A stretch of 64,000 nucleotides of DNA, from positions 62,001 through 126,000 of the forward strand of contig NZ_PHSU01000007.1 of assembly GCF_002814235.1 (NCBI RefSeq), written 5' to 3'. Positions within the stretch are counted from its first letter, which is position 1; the number at the start of each line of letters is the position of its first letter. Under the pieces are notes generated by a model. The model worked only from the letters and a program-made list of their open reading frames with translations, was not told where the DNA came from and searched no databases. Origin of the DNA: Pseudomonas sp. QS1027 (GTDB lineage: Bacteria > Pseudomonadota > Gammaproteobacteria > Pseudomonadales > Pseudomonadaceae). A program made the position numbers and the translations under genes. Positions 10,059 through 18,537 of the stretch are shown piece after piece.

Positions 10059-10124
10059 AGACCACAGAGTCACAAAACACACCTCTAATCGCCACCAAAC
10101 CGGCGACATATCTTGCAAAAGACG

Positions 10125-10175
10125 GGTAAAAATCCCGACATTTATCGATTACATGGATAGATACATTTCGGCCTC
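10125..10175 (+). promoter_or_regulatory. Conserved autotransporter upstream element, copy A
   Basis: GGTAAAAA, then CCGACATTTATCGATTA, then ATAGATACATTTC and GGCCTC, repeated nearly base for base before the next autotransporter (12173-12224). It ends 24 bp before the ATG at 10200. The terminal GGCCTC can pair with GAGGTC of the strong AGGAGGT ribosome-binding site, so the leader may fold over it. Confidence 0.65.
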
Positions 10176-10199
10176 AATTTTCCAGGAGGTCGAAATTCC

Positions 10200-12137
10200 A
10201 TGCCAACAACCTTTAATCGACTCGCCATATCGGTCGCACTGGCATCCAGTGTTATTGCCGGTCAACAGGCACAAGCCTATCCACAGACCCCCATATACAG
10301 CCGACCTGCCGATCCGAATGCTACCTATGTCGGAACGACTCCAGAGGGCGGCACTGTATGGAACGTTCCCATTGGTTCCGGTCAACAGCCACCACTCTCC
10401 CAGTACCAACAACAAGGTCTAGGCCCCAATACCTATACGATCGTCGGCCCACACCCCATCGCTCACGGCGTTGTCTGGGTCAAACCCAATAACGAGAATA
10501 CGGCCCCCTTTGAGGCGCACATCCGGGACGACGGTTCTGCTGTTCGGGTATACGTGCCCGACCTCCCGCCACTGTGTCCGTCATGCGCTCCCGGTCAACA
10601 GCCACCGCTCCCTCAGGTGACACCGGTGCTCCGGCCCAACGCCACGAGCACCGGTATTGTCGAAACCAATCGGAACAATATCGCTGCCAACACCACTGCT
10701 CACAAAACCAATGCCAGCAACATCGCAAACCACGAAGGCAGGATCACGGCCAACACCAACGCCCACCAATCCAACACCACTGCTCACCAAACCAATGCCA
10801 GCAGCATCGCAAACCACGAAGACAGGATCGTGGTTCTTGAAGAAAGGAGCACCGACCACGGAAAAAGGATTACCGACAACACCAGCACGGGCCAAGCCAA
10901 CGCCAGCGATATCGCAGACCTCCGTCAAGAAGTCTCCGCTATAAGGCAGAGCAATGCCCAGCTGGAACAAAAGCTTGTGGCCGCTCAAACCACAAACCAG
11001 ACTCAGGCAGATGATCCAAAGGGCGGCCAGGGTGGCAATGTCGGCCAACCATTCCCCAGGCCGGTCGACTCCCCGCTGCGCACGGCCCTGAACAAACTGG
11101 GCACGGCGGCAAAACGAGACGCCCGCATGCAGCTTTCCGGCGCGGGCAATGCCAGCCTGGGTGCCGCCACCCTCAGCGGTGCCAGCCAGGTGGGCAACAG
11201 CGCCCTCGCGGCCATGCGCCAGCTCGGTAACGACCCCACGCAACGACAGCTCGCCGGACAAAACGGCGCGCCCGGCCAGGTGTCGCTGTCGGGGCGCTCG
11301 GAGATCAAGCCCAATGAAAGTCGCGTGTGGCTACAAGCCCTGAACAACGCCAGCACCTTCGATCAACCGGCAGGCCAGAAGTCCTTCGAACAGGACACCC
11401 GAGGCCTGGTAATGGGCGTCGACTGGGCCCTGGACAATGAATGGCGCATGGGCCTGCTGGGCGGCAAGTCGCAATCCAAGCATAAAGCCAACCGCTTCGA
11501 AGGCGGCCTGGACAGCTGGCATGTCGGCACCTATGCCCTGCACCAGAGCGGGCCCATGGCCCTGCGCCTTGGCGCGATCCACAGCCAGCACTATGGCAAG
11601 ACCGAACGCAACGTGGAGTTCGCCGGTTACAAGGACCGTCTCACCGGCAACCACGGCGCCAACAGCCAGCAGGCCTTCGCCGAACTCGGCTACAACCTGG
11701 GCAGCGGCAGCCTGAGCGCCGAACCTTTTGCCAGCCTCGGCTACCAGCGCTACTCGCGTCAGGGTTATACGGAAAAAGGCGGTGAAGCGGCGCTGAAAGC
11801 CGATGCCCAGACCCAGAGCAACTTCAACACCACCCTGGGCCTGCGCACCGCCAGCATCAAACACATGGACAACAAGATGAGCCTGGCCCCGCGCCTGAGC
11901 GCGGGCTGGAAACACCTGTACGGTTCGGTCGAGAGCACCAGCACCCAGTCCAATCAGGTCACCGGCGACGTCTTCAACACCAAGGGGATCACCCGGGACC
12001 GCGACACCCTGGTGGTCGAAGCCGGGCTGGATCTGAACCTGTCGGCCCGGCATTCCATCGGCGTGGCCTACAACGGTGAAGTAGGCAACAGCAGCCGGAC
12101 CCATGGCGTCATGGGGCAGTGGAAGATGAGTTTTTAA
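10200..12137 (+). CDS. Autotransporter with coiled-coil passenger and classical 12-strand barrel
   Basis: This 645-aa protein has a signal peptide (residues 1-26, cut near AQA-YP) and a proline-rich N-terminal stretch to about 145 with a CPSC motif (126-129). From about 153 to 265 lies a stalk of NASNIANHEGRI / NASSIANHEDRI / NASDIADLRQEV heptad-like repeats, ending in a predicted coiled coil (LRQEVSAIRQSNAQLEQKLV). A linker follows, then an autotransporter barrel from about 375 to the final aromatic residue (GQWKMSF). The stalk looks like those of trimeric autotransporters, but the barrel is the about 270-residue monomeric type Va domain, closely related to that of the next gene. AGGAGGT precedes the ATG. 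It is probably surface-exposed; no enzymatic motif was seen. Confidence 0.85.
   Translation: MPTTFNRLAISVALASSVIAGQQAQAYPQTPIYSRPADPNATYVGTTPEGGTVWNVPIGSGQQPPLSQYQQQGLGPNTYTIVGPHPIAHGVVWVKPNNENTAPFEAHIRDDGSAVRVYVPDLPPLCPSCAPGQQPPLPQVTPVLRPNATSTGIVETNRNNIAANTTAHKTNASNIANHEGRITANTNAHQSNTTAHQTNASSIANHEDRIVVLEERSTDHGKRITDNTSTGQANASDIADLRQEVSAIRQSNAQLEQKLVAAQTTNQTQADDPKGGQGGNVGQPFPRPVDSPLRTALNKLGTAAKRDARMQLSGAGNASLGAATLSGASQVGNSALAAMRQLGNDPTQRQLAGQNGAPGQVSLSGRSEIKPNESRVWLQALNNASTFDQPAGQKSFEQDTRGLVMGVDWALDNEWRMGLLGGKSQSKHKANRFEGGLDSWHVGTYALHQSGPMALRLGAIHSQHYGKTERNVEFAGYKDRLTGNHGANSQQAFAELGYNLGSGSLSAEPFASLGYQRYSRQGYTEKGGEAALKADAQTQSNFNTTLGLRTASIKHMDNKMSLAPRLSAGWKHLYGSVESTSTQSNQVTGDVFNTKGITRDRDTLVVEAGLDLNLSARHSIGVAYNGEVGNSSRTHGVMGQWKMSF
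10689..10829 (+). repeat. 57-bp direct repeat within autotransporter stalk
   Basis: Two nearly identical 57-bp copies (10689-10745 and 10773-10829) are offset by 84 bp and encode NTTAHKTNASNIANHEGRI and NTTAHQTNASSIANHEDRI. The near identity at DNA level suggests a recent duplication that lengthened the stalk by 28 residues. Confidence 0.85.
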
Positions 12138-12172
12138 CCTCTTGAACCTAAGGACTTATCCCGCCTGTCGGA

Positions 12173-12224
12173 GGTAAAAAGGCCGACATTTATCGATTAA
12201 ATACATAGATACATTTCCGGCCTC
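12173..12224 (+). promoter_or_regulatory. Conserved autotransporter upstream element, copy B
   Basis: GGTAAAAA, then CCGACATTTATCGATTA, ATAGATACATTTC and GGCCTC match copy A at 10125 with only a handful of differences. Its GGCCTC (12219-12224) pairs perfectly with GAGGCC (12235-12240) just before the ATG at 12250, giving a small hairpin next to the ribosome-binding site. Confidence 0.65.
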
Positions 12225-12249
12225 GAATCAACCCGAGGCCGGAAAACCA

Positions 12250-15237
12250 ATGCCCCCTACCCCCCATCGCCTAGCACTCGCGATCACGCTGGCACTCAGC
12301 ACTGTCGTCTTGCGCGACACACAAGCCAGCCCCACGCCCTCAGCCCCTCAACAGCAGGAGAACATCCACAGCCTGCAAGCCGAGAAAGGCCACACGGTCT
12401 TGCTGAGCGATCCGTCAATCGACTACACCAATCATCGTGACGGCGACATTCAAGCAATCACCGGAAGCGCCATCAAGGTCATCGGACGCGTTGCGGGACG
12501 CATCGTCAACGACGGGAAAATCAGCAGTGAACGTCATGACGGCATAGACCTGGGGCCCTCCGCTATCACCCTGCTCAATGTCGGCACCCTCTCGGGCGGG
12601 CGTCACGGCGTCAACACCCGACGCGAGGGAGAACTCACGAACCGCGGCCACGTGAGTGGGCTCAACGGCGCGGGATTCAATTCCTCGGGCACCGGCAAGA
12701 TCACCAACTACGGCAGCATCACGGGTGATGCACGCACCCTGGATGCCGACGGCGATGGCATACGGATCATCGGGAATGCGGAGATTTACAACGTCGGCGA
12801 GATTATCGGCAAAGGCAGCCTGGGTGTTGATCAATATGGCGGCGCCCATACCAGCGAAGGTATCTCCATAGGCGGCGGCACGATCTTCCAATACGCCAAA
12901 GGCACCATCAGCGGCGCGGATCATGGCATCCAGGTGAGTGACGGCAACAATGATCCGGCGCAACGGCCCACCGTCCTGGAAAACCACGGCACCATTCGCG
13001 GCCAGAAGGGCTTTGGCGTGCGCTTTATCGGCGAACAGGTCGACCAGGTGACCAACAACGGGTTGATCCACGGCGGCAACGGTTACGCCCTCGACCTGGG
13101 CGGCGGAAGCGATACCCTGATCGTGAAAAACGGCAGCCGCTTTATCGGTTGGGTCGATGGCGGGACCACTGACGATGACCAGGAACACATTCAGCTGGGC
13201 GTCGACCCTGACACAGCGCTCAAGGCCGACGACAATCTGGTGATCCTCGATGACGCCCTGGGCGGTAGCTTCGGTAACAGCCGACACTTCGAACGGCTGC
13301 AGGTCAAAGAGGGCACCTGGACACTCACCAGCCAGGACGACTTCAGTTCGGGTGCCGAAGTGCTGGTCCAGACTCATCTGATCAACCAGGGCAGTATTCT
13401 CGGGACGACCCGGGTCCACGACGGCGCGACTTATGGCGGCGGCGGAAGCGTCGGACATATGCGGGTGACGGGAACCCTCGAGGTTGATCCTCGGCAGGGT
13501 GCCGCCAGGATCAAGGAGCATCTGACCCTGGATCCCGGCGCGACCCTTTCCTATGGCATCGACGCCGACGGCAAGAGCGCTACTGTCGAGGTCGGCGGCA
13601 CCGCCCATCTCGATGGCGCCCTGTTGCTGAAGGTACAGACCGACGCCCCATCGGACCGCCAGCACACGGTCATTAAAGCCGGCAAGCTGGAAGGCCGGTT
13701 CGCCAGCATCAGCACCAACCTGGCGCTGCTGACCGCCACCGCCCATTACAGCCCGACGCAGGTGGGCGTCACCTACACACGCAATAACGTCAATCTGGGG
13801 GATCTGGGGAATACCAGCAACGGTCATAACGCGGGGGAAGCCTTGGATCCCTGGATAAGTCCGAGTCCGCCGGCCCCGGCACCCGCCCCGGTTAAACCGC
13901 CTGAGCCGATCGCTGCCGTGCCGATTATTACGGAACCCGAGTCAGTCGTTTCCGTGCCGGTCGTTACACAGCCCGAGCCAGTCGCTTCCGTGCCGGTCAT
14001 TACACAGCCAGAGCCAGTCGCTTCCGTGCCGGTCATTACACAACCAGAGCCAGTCGCTTCCGTGCCGGCCATTTCACCGCCAGAGCCAATCGTCTCCGCG
14101 CCAGTCGTTACCTCGCCAGAACCGGTCGTTTCCGCGCCGGCCATTACTCCAGAGCTGATAGCCGAGGAGGACCTGGGCACCGAGCTGTCGGACGAGCCCA
14201 CGCAGCAACCGTCCCCGCACTCGCCACTGCGCCATGCCGCGCTCTATATCAGCGCCGTCGAGGCGGGACAGGCGCTCGACCAGCTTTCCGGCGGCAGCAC
14301 CGCGCAGTTACGCAACGCGACGCTCAGCGGTTCCCGCCAAGTCGGCAGCAGCCTGCTCACGGTCATGCGGCAAACGGAGGACCAAGGAGACAAGGTTCAG
14401 GTCATGAACGGCGGCCACAGCCGGCTCTGGGTTCAAGGCCTGGGCAACTCCGCCAGATTCGACAGCACTCATGGCAACCATGGGCTGCGACAAAACACCC
14501 GGGGCCTGGTGCTGGGTGCCGACTGGGCGCTCGACAGCGAATGGCGACTCGGCGTTCTCGGCGGCCAATCGCAATCGGACTTCAAAGGCCAACGTTTCAC
14601 CGGCGACCTCGACAGCTGGCACGCCGGTGCCTACGCCCTGCGCCAAAGCGGCCCGCTGGCCCTGCGGCTCGGCGCGGTGTACAGCAGCTATTCAGGCAAG
14701 ACCGAACGCCGCGTGGAATTCAATGGCTACCGTGATCGTCTCAAAGGCGAGTACGACGCCAACAGCCAACAAGCGTTTGCCGAACTCGGCTACCGCTTCG
14801 GGGGGGCCGACCTGCGTGTCGAACCTTTCACCGGCCTCGGTTACGAACGTTATCACCGCGACGCCTTCACCGAGCGCGGCGGCGAAGCGGCCCTGGCCGT
14901 CGATAGCCAGACCCACGGCAACCTCAACAGCACCTTCGGCTTGCGCGCGAGCAGCATCACGACCTTCGACAATAAAATGAGCCTGAGCCCACACCTGAGT
15001 GCCGGCTGGAAACACCTGTATGGCGACGTTGGCAGCACGACCCAGCAGAAATTCACGGTGAGCGATCGCAGCTTCAAGGTCAAAGGCGCCGCCCTGGACC
15101 GCGACAGCCTGCTGCTGGAAGCCGGTCTGGACCTGAAGCTCTCGCCCAGCCAGAACCTCGGCGTCGGCTACACCGGCGAAGTCAGCAGCAACCAGCGCAA
15201 TCATGGGGTCACGGGTCACTGGCGGCTGACCTTTTAA
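12250..15237 (+). CDS. Autotransporter with beta-helix passenger and proline-rich repeat
   Basis: The 995-aa product has a signal peptide (to about residue 27, TQAS). A passenger with many short beta-helix-like turns follows (VNDGKISS, LLNVGTLSGGRHGVNT, TNYGSITG, VLENHGTIRGQKGFGV, VTNNGLIHGG). Residues 551-633 carry seven 12-residue proline-rich units (type EPVASVPVITQP), and residues about 720-995 form an autotransporter barrel ending in GHWRLTF. The barrel is closely similar to that of the upstream gene (RLWVQGLGN, GADWALDSEWRLGVLGGQSQS, KTERRVEF). The proline-rich segment probably spans the region between passenger and barrel. No protease or lipase motif was seen; an adhesin role is inferred only. 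Confidence 0.88.
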   Translation: MPPTPHRLALAITLALSTVVLRDTQASPTPSAPQQQENIHSLQAEKGHTVLLSDPSIDYTNHRDGDIQAITGSAIKVIGRVAGRIVNDGKISSERHDGIDLGPSAITLLNVGTLSGGRHGVNTRREGELTNRGHVSGLNGAGFNSSGTGKITNYGSITGDARTLDADGDGIRIIGNAEIYNVGEIIGKGSLGVDQYGGAHTSEGISIGGGTIFQYAKGTISGADHGIQVSDGNNDPAQRPTVLENHGTIRGQKGFGVRFIGEQVDQVTNNGLIHGGNGYALDLGGGSDTLIVKNGSRFIGWVDGGTTDDDQEHIQLGVDPDTALKADDNLVILDDALGGSFGNSRHFERLQVKEGTWTLTSQDDFSSGAEVLVQTHLINQGSILGTTRVHDGATYGGGGSVGHMRVTGTLEVDPRQGAARIKEHLTLDPGATLSYGIDADGKSATVEVGGTAHLDGALLLKVQTDAPSDRQHTVIKAGKLEGRFASISTNLALLTATAHYSPTQVGVTYTRNNVNLGDLGNTSNGHNAGEALDPWISPSPPAPAPAPVKPPEPIAAVPIITEPESVVSVPVVTQPEPVASVPVITQPEPVASVPVITQPEPVASVPAISPPEPIVSAPVVTSPEPVVSAPAITPELIAEEDLGTELSDEPTQQPSPHSPLRHAALYISAVEAGQALDQLSGGSTAQLRNATLSGSRQVGSSLLTVMRQTEDQGDKVQVMNGGHSRLWVQGLGNSARFDSTHGNHGLRQNTRGLVLGADWALDSEWRLGVLGGQSQSDFKGQRFTGDLDSWHAGAYALRQSGPLALRLGAVYSSYSGKTERRVEFNGYRDRLKGEYDANSQQAFAELGYRFGGADLRVEPFTGLGYERYHRDAFTERGGEAALAVDSQTHGNLNSTFGLRASSITTFDNKMSLSPHLSAGWKHLYGDVGSTTQQKFTVSDRSFKVKGAALDRDSLLLEAGLDLKLSPSQNLGVGYTGEVSSNQRNHGVTGHWRLTF
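13903..14151 (+). repeat. Seven 36-bp tandem units (proline-rich linker)
   Basis: Seven consecutive units of 36 bp (the last 33 bp) encode EP-V/I-x-S-V/A-P-V/A-I/V-T/S-x-P. Units 3 and 4 are almost identical at the DNA level, indicating expansion by slippage or recombination. Confidence 0.9.
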
Positions 15238-15246
15238 ACCAGGCTC

Positions 15247-15386
15247 CGGCTACCCGGCCGCTCCAGGCCGGGCTGCGGGAAGCTGTCAGTGGCAGCGTGG
15301 GAAATGAGGGGCGTATCAGCGGGAGTCTCGGAGAGAAGGGTAGCGCCCTCAATGACGGTGCCGAGGGTCTTGGCGACGCGAGCCCG
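15247..15386 (+). pseudogene. Possible scrap of an autotransporter passenger
   Basis: Between the autotransporter stop and the hipB-like gene, one plus-strand frame reads VSGSVGNEGRISGSLGEKGS (15285-15344) and continues ALNDGAEGLGDAS. This looks like beta-helix turns of the neighbouring passengers (N-x-G-R-I-S-G). There is no signal peptide or credible start, and the frame runs on into antisense of the next gene. It may be a remnant of a third tandem passenger, or chance. Confidence 0.3.
15253..15272 (+). terminator. Hairpin after autotransporter gene
   Basis: CCCGGCC, six-base loop, GGCCGGG: a perfect 7-bp GC stem 15 bp after the stop codon at 15237. It has no following T-run. Confidence 0.45.
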
Positions 15387-15665
15387 TCAGCCTGTCGTCT
15401 TGCGAAGTCGCACCACGCCCATCTGCAGCCCGAAGGGTTTGAACACCGAGTTCAACGACTTAAGCGTCGGATTACCCTCCTCGTGTTCGATATGAACAAG
15501 GGTCCGTACCGAAATCCTGCACATCCGTGCAAATTGAGTCTGGTGCAAACCGGTGACCTCGACACGCAAGCGCCTGACCGCCGCGCCGATGCCAATCACG
15601 CCCTGGGCAAGCTCGTCTTGAATGGCTTGAATCAGCAGTGCACGGACGTCAAGGCTGAGGGTCAT
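15387..15665 (-). CDS. XRE-family HTH protein, HipB-type partner
   Basis: This 92-aa protein starts at the ATG at 15665, which overlaps the hipA stop (ATGA). A start 12 bp earlier would read through that overlap and is less likely. Residues about 45-80 form an XRE helix-turn-helix (HQTQFARMCRISVRTLVHIEHEEGNPTLKSLNSVFKPFG), the shape of HipB antitoxin-repressors. It is translated right after the HipA-like kinase, the reverse of E. coli hipBA order. It probably neutralises HipA and represses the pair by binding the repeated sites upstream of hipA. Confidence 0.8.
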   Translation of the reverse strand: MTLSLDVRALLIQAIQDELAQGVIGIGAAVRRLRVEVTGLHQTQFARMCRISVRTLVHIEHEEGNPTLKSLNSVFKPFGLQMGVVRLRKTTG

Positions 15666-16987
15666 TTCAGCCCCCAATCCTGCAAGCGCTGATCAAGCCT
15701 TTTCAGGGCAATCAGCGGATGATTCAACGTGATAGTCGGCAAGCCGCCGTCAGCCAGAATATCGGGCAATGCCAACAAATGATTGGCGTCCGCTCGAAGC
15801 CGTTCGAACGCCATCTGCGGATCGACGATACCTGCCAGCGCATCACAAACCTTGCGCCAATCCACCTCGCCTCCCCTTTCAATGTCCCTTGACCACTTGG
15901 TGCTGCGTGTCACGCCCTCGTCATCCATCACCATCGGTGCCAGATCATAAATAGGTGCCAGACGAAAGGCCGCCTTGTCGCGGATAATCGAGGTGTTTCG
16001 CCCGTGGTTGTCGGAATTGCCCAGGATCTTATTGAGCAAGTCGCGCCGCAGATAATCCGCCACCAGGTCCGCCACCTGATCCTGCTGGCCTGCCTGGCGC
16101 CAAAGGCTTGCCAGACGTGTGATCACCTCCAGATGGTCCATGTAACTACCGGGGATGGTGACTCCGGCCAGCGAATACATCGATTCCACGGCAAAGCGCT
16201 CAACACCCTGCCCCGTGACGTTACGATCAAAACGTTGCATCCAGAGACTCGGCCTGTTGGCCTCCTCCAGCGCCAGACCTTCAGCCGCTACGGTTTCGAT
16301 ACCCAATGCCTGCAAGGCTTTGTAGTAGTGATACTCGCTTCTGAGAATGTCCTGATCGGTCTGCGTCGACTTGTTTCGGGCAAACTTCACGAACCAATGG
16401 CGCGCGACTTCGGCATCGTCGAGAACTGCATCCGGGTATAACCGTCCCGCGCGATCTTCGCTCATCAGCAACTTCGGCGCTTCTCCACCAGCTCCCGTGG
16501 CCCCGCCAATCGCCGCGCCTTGCTCATAGGCGTATTCGAGAAATCGACTATCACGACCTACCACGTCCACCCGAGAAAACCCCATTGGTTCACGGTCATC
16601 CTGTACTTCCACAGAGTCCTTGATGCGCAAATGACCAATGGGTGCCGGGGTACTTCTTCCCAGCAAAAACAGATCGGCACTGACATCATCCGGCTTTTCC
16701 CGGCCTACCCTGGCCATCAGGAATCGCTTGGCCGCCCCGGCCGGAGCAATGTCCTGCACAAAGGCGGGGGCCTTCTGATCATTGCTGCTGTCCCAGTCCA
16801 ACGGCAGAGCCGCACTGACAGCACAGGCGAACGAACTGCCCATGTCCTCGAAGTGATCCAACAGATAGCTTTGCTTGTAGGCAAACCTGCAACGCCCCTC
16901 GAAGCCCTTTTGCGGATCCTCGAAAGCCAGGGTCATGGCGTCTTGCCAAGTCCCGTTCGCATAAATCTGGAGCGTCAGTGTGTACAT
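15662..16987 (-). CDS. hipA: HipA-family serine/threonine kinase toxin
   Basis: The 441-aa product has the length and order of the HipA family: N-terminal beta domain, a Gly-rich loop GGATGAGGEAPKLL (161-174), KFARNKSTQTD, the catalytic loop ILGNSDNHGRN (321-331, Asp326) and the metal-binding Asp in LAPIYDLAP (Asp348). Characterised HipA proteins phosphorylate glutamyl- or other tRNA synthetases and cause growth arrest. At the position where the canonical S-x-G-G-x-x-P-K motif has its autophosphorylated Ser, this protein seems to have Gly165, next to Thr164. Three GCAAT-N2-AATGC-like sites lie upstream. It is cotranscribed with the downstream XRE gene. Confidence 0.85.
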   Translation of the reverse strand: MYTLTLQIYANGTWQDAMTLAFEDPQKGFEGRCRFAYKQSYLLDHFEDMGSSFACAVSAALPLDWDSSNDQKAPAFVQDIAPAGAAKRFLMARVGREKPDDVSADLFLLGRSTPAPIGHLRIKDSVEVQDDREPMGFSRVDVVGRDSRFLEYAYEQGAAIGGATGAGGEAPKLLMSEDRAGRLYPDAVLDDAEVARHWFVKFARNKSTQTDQDILRSEYHYYKALQALGIETVAAEGLALEEANRPSLWMQRFDRNVTGQGVERFAVESMYSLAGVTIPGSYMDHLEVITRLASLWRQAGQQDQVADLVADYLRRDLLNKILGNSDNHGRNTSIIRDKAAFRLAPIYDLAPMVMDDEGVTRSTKWSRDIERGGEVDWRKVCDALAGIVDPQMAFERLRADANHLLALPDILADGGLPTITLNHPLIALKRLDQRLQDWGLK

Positions 16988-16997
16988 GGTCCAACCT

Positions 16998-17009
16998 GCA
17001 ATTTAATGC
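16998..17009 (-). promoter_or_regulatory. Candidate HipB operator, site 1
   Basis: GCAATTTAATGC, 11 bp upstream of the hipA ATG, shares GCAAT-N2-AATGC with two further sites upstream. Binding here would cover the ribosome-binding region of hipA. Confidence 0.45.
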
Positions 17010-17078
17010 GTCCGATGGGCAAAGATCGTCGACAGAACTGCAATATAGTACAGATCAGCCCATCTTCATTGCCTCGCG

Positions 17079-17094
17079 AACGCAATAAAATGCA
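17079..17094 (-). promoter_or_regulatory. Candidate HipB operator, site 2
   Basis: AACGCAATAAAATGCA, 92 bp upstream of the hipA ATG. It is identical to the copy at 17120, with start positions 41 bp apart (about four helical turns). A TACTATATT -10-like stretch lies between this site and the gene. Confidence 0.55.
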
Positions 17095-17119
17095 TTTTTA
17101 GGCCGCCAAGCGGGTGATA

Positions 17120-17135
17120 AACGCAATAAAATGCA
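17120..17135 (-). promoter_or_regulatory. Candidate HipB operator, site 3
   Basis: A second perfect copy of AACGCAATAAAATGCA. The gap 16988-17176 contains no gene beyond these sites. Confidence 0.55.
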
Positions 17136-17176
17136 GATTCTAGACCGTTTGCCATCGGTCACAGGGGGGTGGCCCA

Positions 17177-18520
17177 TCAACCGATATCGGCAACAAAGAC
17201 CTCATCGATCCTGGCCAGATCGCCCTCATTCAGGATGCCCGCATGGAAACGCAACTTCACCCATGCCATCAGATAGTCGTAACGGGCCTTGGCCAGCTCG
17301 CTACGGGTACTGAACCGTTGTTGCTCGGCATTCAGCAGATCGAGGTTGACCCGCTCGCCCCCCAGCAAGCTCTTTTGCGTCGAATCCACCAACGACTCCG
17401 CTGAAGCCAGGGCCTTCTGATAAGCGCGTAATTTGCTCTCCCCCGACAGGCAAGCGCTGAACTGGCGACGCAACTCGATCAACGTCTCACGGGTCTTGGC
17501 CTCCAGTTCGTACTCCGTTTGCTCAAGGCTCCGGCTGGCCTTGCGCACGGAGGCCGAAACGCCACCCCCCGCGAACAACGGCACGCTCAACTCGATGCCA
17601 ATGCTATTGGTGCTGTTGCGCTGGTCATAGGTGCTGCTGCTATCGGACTCCGATTTGCGCAGGCTGGCGTAGGCCGTGACCTTGGGCAGGTGTCCGGCAC
17701 GGCTGCGCTCCACCTCGAACCTCGCCACCTCGACCGCCTGGCGTTGAGAAGCCAGCAACGGGTTCTGGACCAGCGCCATGCGATGCCAATGATCAAAGGT
17801 CGCCGGCTCCATGGGAAAGGCCTGGAAAGTCGCGGACAGCGGCGCCAGATCATTGATGGCGATCCGCGGTTCGCCCATCAGGGCACCCAACTCTCGCAAC
17901 GCGGCATCCTGCTCGTCATGGGCCTCGATCTGTTGCGCCGTTGCCAGCTCGAAACGCGATTCGGCCTCGAGAATATCGGTACGGGTGCCCTCTCCCTGGT
18001 GAAACAGATGGGTATTGCGCTGGAACTGCTGCTCAAAGGCCTTTTTTCGGGCCTGGGCAATTTCGATCTGATCCTGGGCCAACAAGGCCCGGGTGTAGGC
18101 ACTGAGTACCCGCAGCAGCAGCTCCTGGCTTTTGCTGCGAAACACCTCATCGGCAAACAGCGACTGGGCGACGCCTTTGCGATAAGCCGCATAGGCTTCG
18201 TAATCGAGCAGCGGTTGCTGCAGGGTCAGTGCCGAGGTGGCACTGCGGTAGCGGCGCTGGTCATGGCTGCTGCCCGCCTCCCTGAGCTGGGTGACCCTGG
18301 ATTCATTACGCCCCAGGTTGTGGCTGTAGGACAGCCGAGGCAGCAGCCCCGCCCGGCCAATGGCATCGCTTTCCCGCCCGGCATCGCGCGCCTTCATGGC
18401 CCCCTGGAACACCGGGTCATGCAGCAAAGCCGACTCATACACTTGAAAGGGTCCCAGGGCATGGCTCTCGAGGCTGGCGATCAACGCGAACAGCGCAACA
18501 GGTATCAAAACTATTTTCAT
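17177..18520 (-). CDS. TolC-family outer membrane channel of a type I secretion system
   Basis: The 447-aa product has a signal peptide (MKIVLIPVALFALIASLESHA) and the two TolC repeats of long helices and beta strands (GPFQVYESALLHDPVFQGAMKARDAG at the start, GERVNLDLLNAEQQRFSTRSELAKARYDYLMAWVKLRFHAGIL near the end). It is the outer membrane duct of the AprF/HasF type, and it is last in a run with the adaptor (17 bp upstream) and the ABC exporter. It would connect to the inner-membrane complex and release the cargo outside the cell in one step. Confidence 0.92.
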   Translation of the reverse strand: MKIVLIPVALFALIASLESHALGPFQVYESALLHDPVFQGAMKARDAGRESDAIGRAGLLPRLSYSHNLGRNESRVTQLREAGSSHDQRRYRSATSALTLQQPLLDYEAYAAYRKGVAQSLFADEVFRSKSQELLLRVLSAYTRALLAQDQIEIAQARKKAFEQQFQRNTHLFHQGEGTRTDILEAESRFELATAQQIEAHDEQDAALRELGALMGEPRIAINDLAPLSATFQAFPMEPATFDHWHRMALVQNPLLASQRQAVEVARFEVERSRAGHLPKVTAYASLRKSESDSSSTYDQRNSTNSIGIELSVPLFAGGGVSASVRKASRSLEQTEYELEAKTRETLIELRRQFSACLSGESKLRAYQKALASAESLVDSTQKSLLGGERVNLDLLNAEQQRFSTRSELAKARYDYLMAWVKLRFHAGILNEGDLARIDEVFVADIG

Positions 18521-18537
18521 GACGGCAGACCCTCTTC

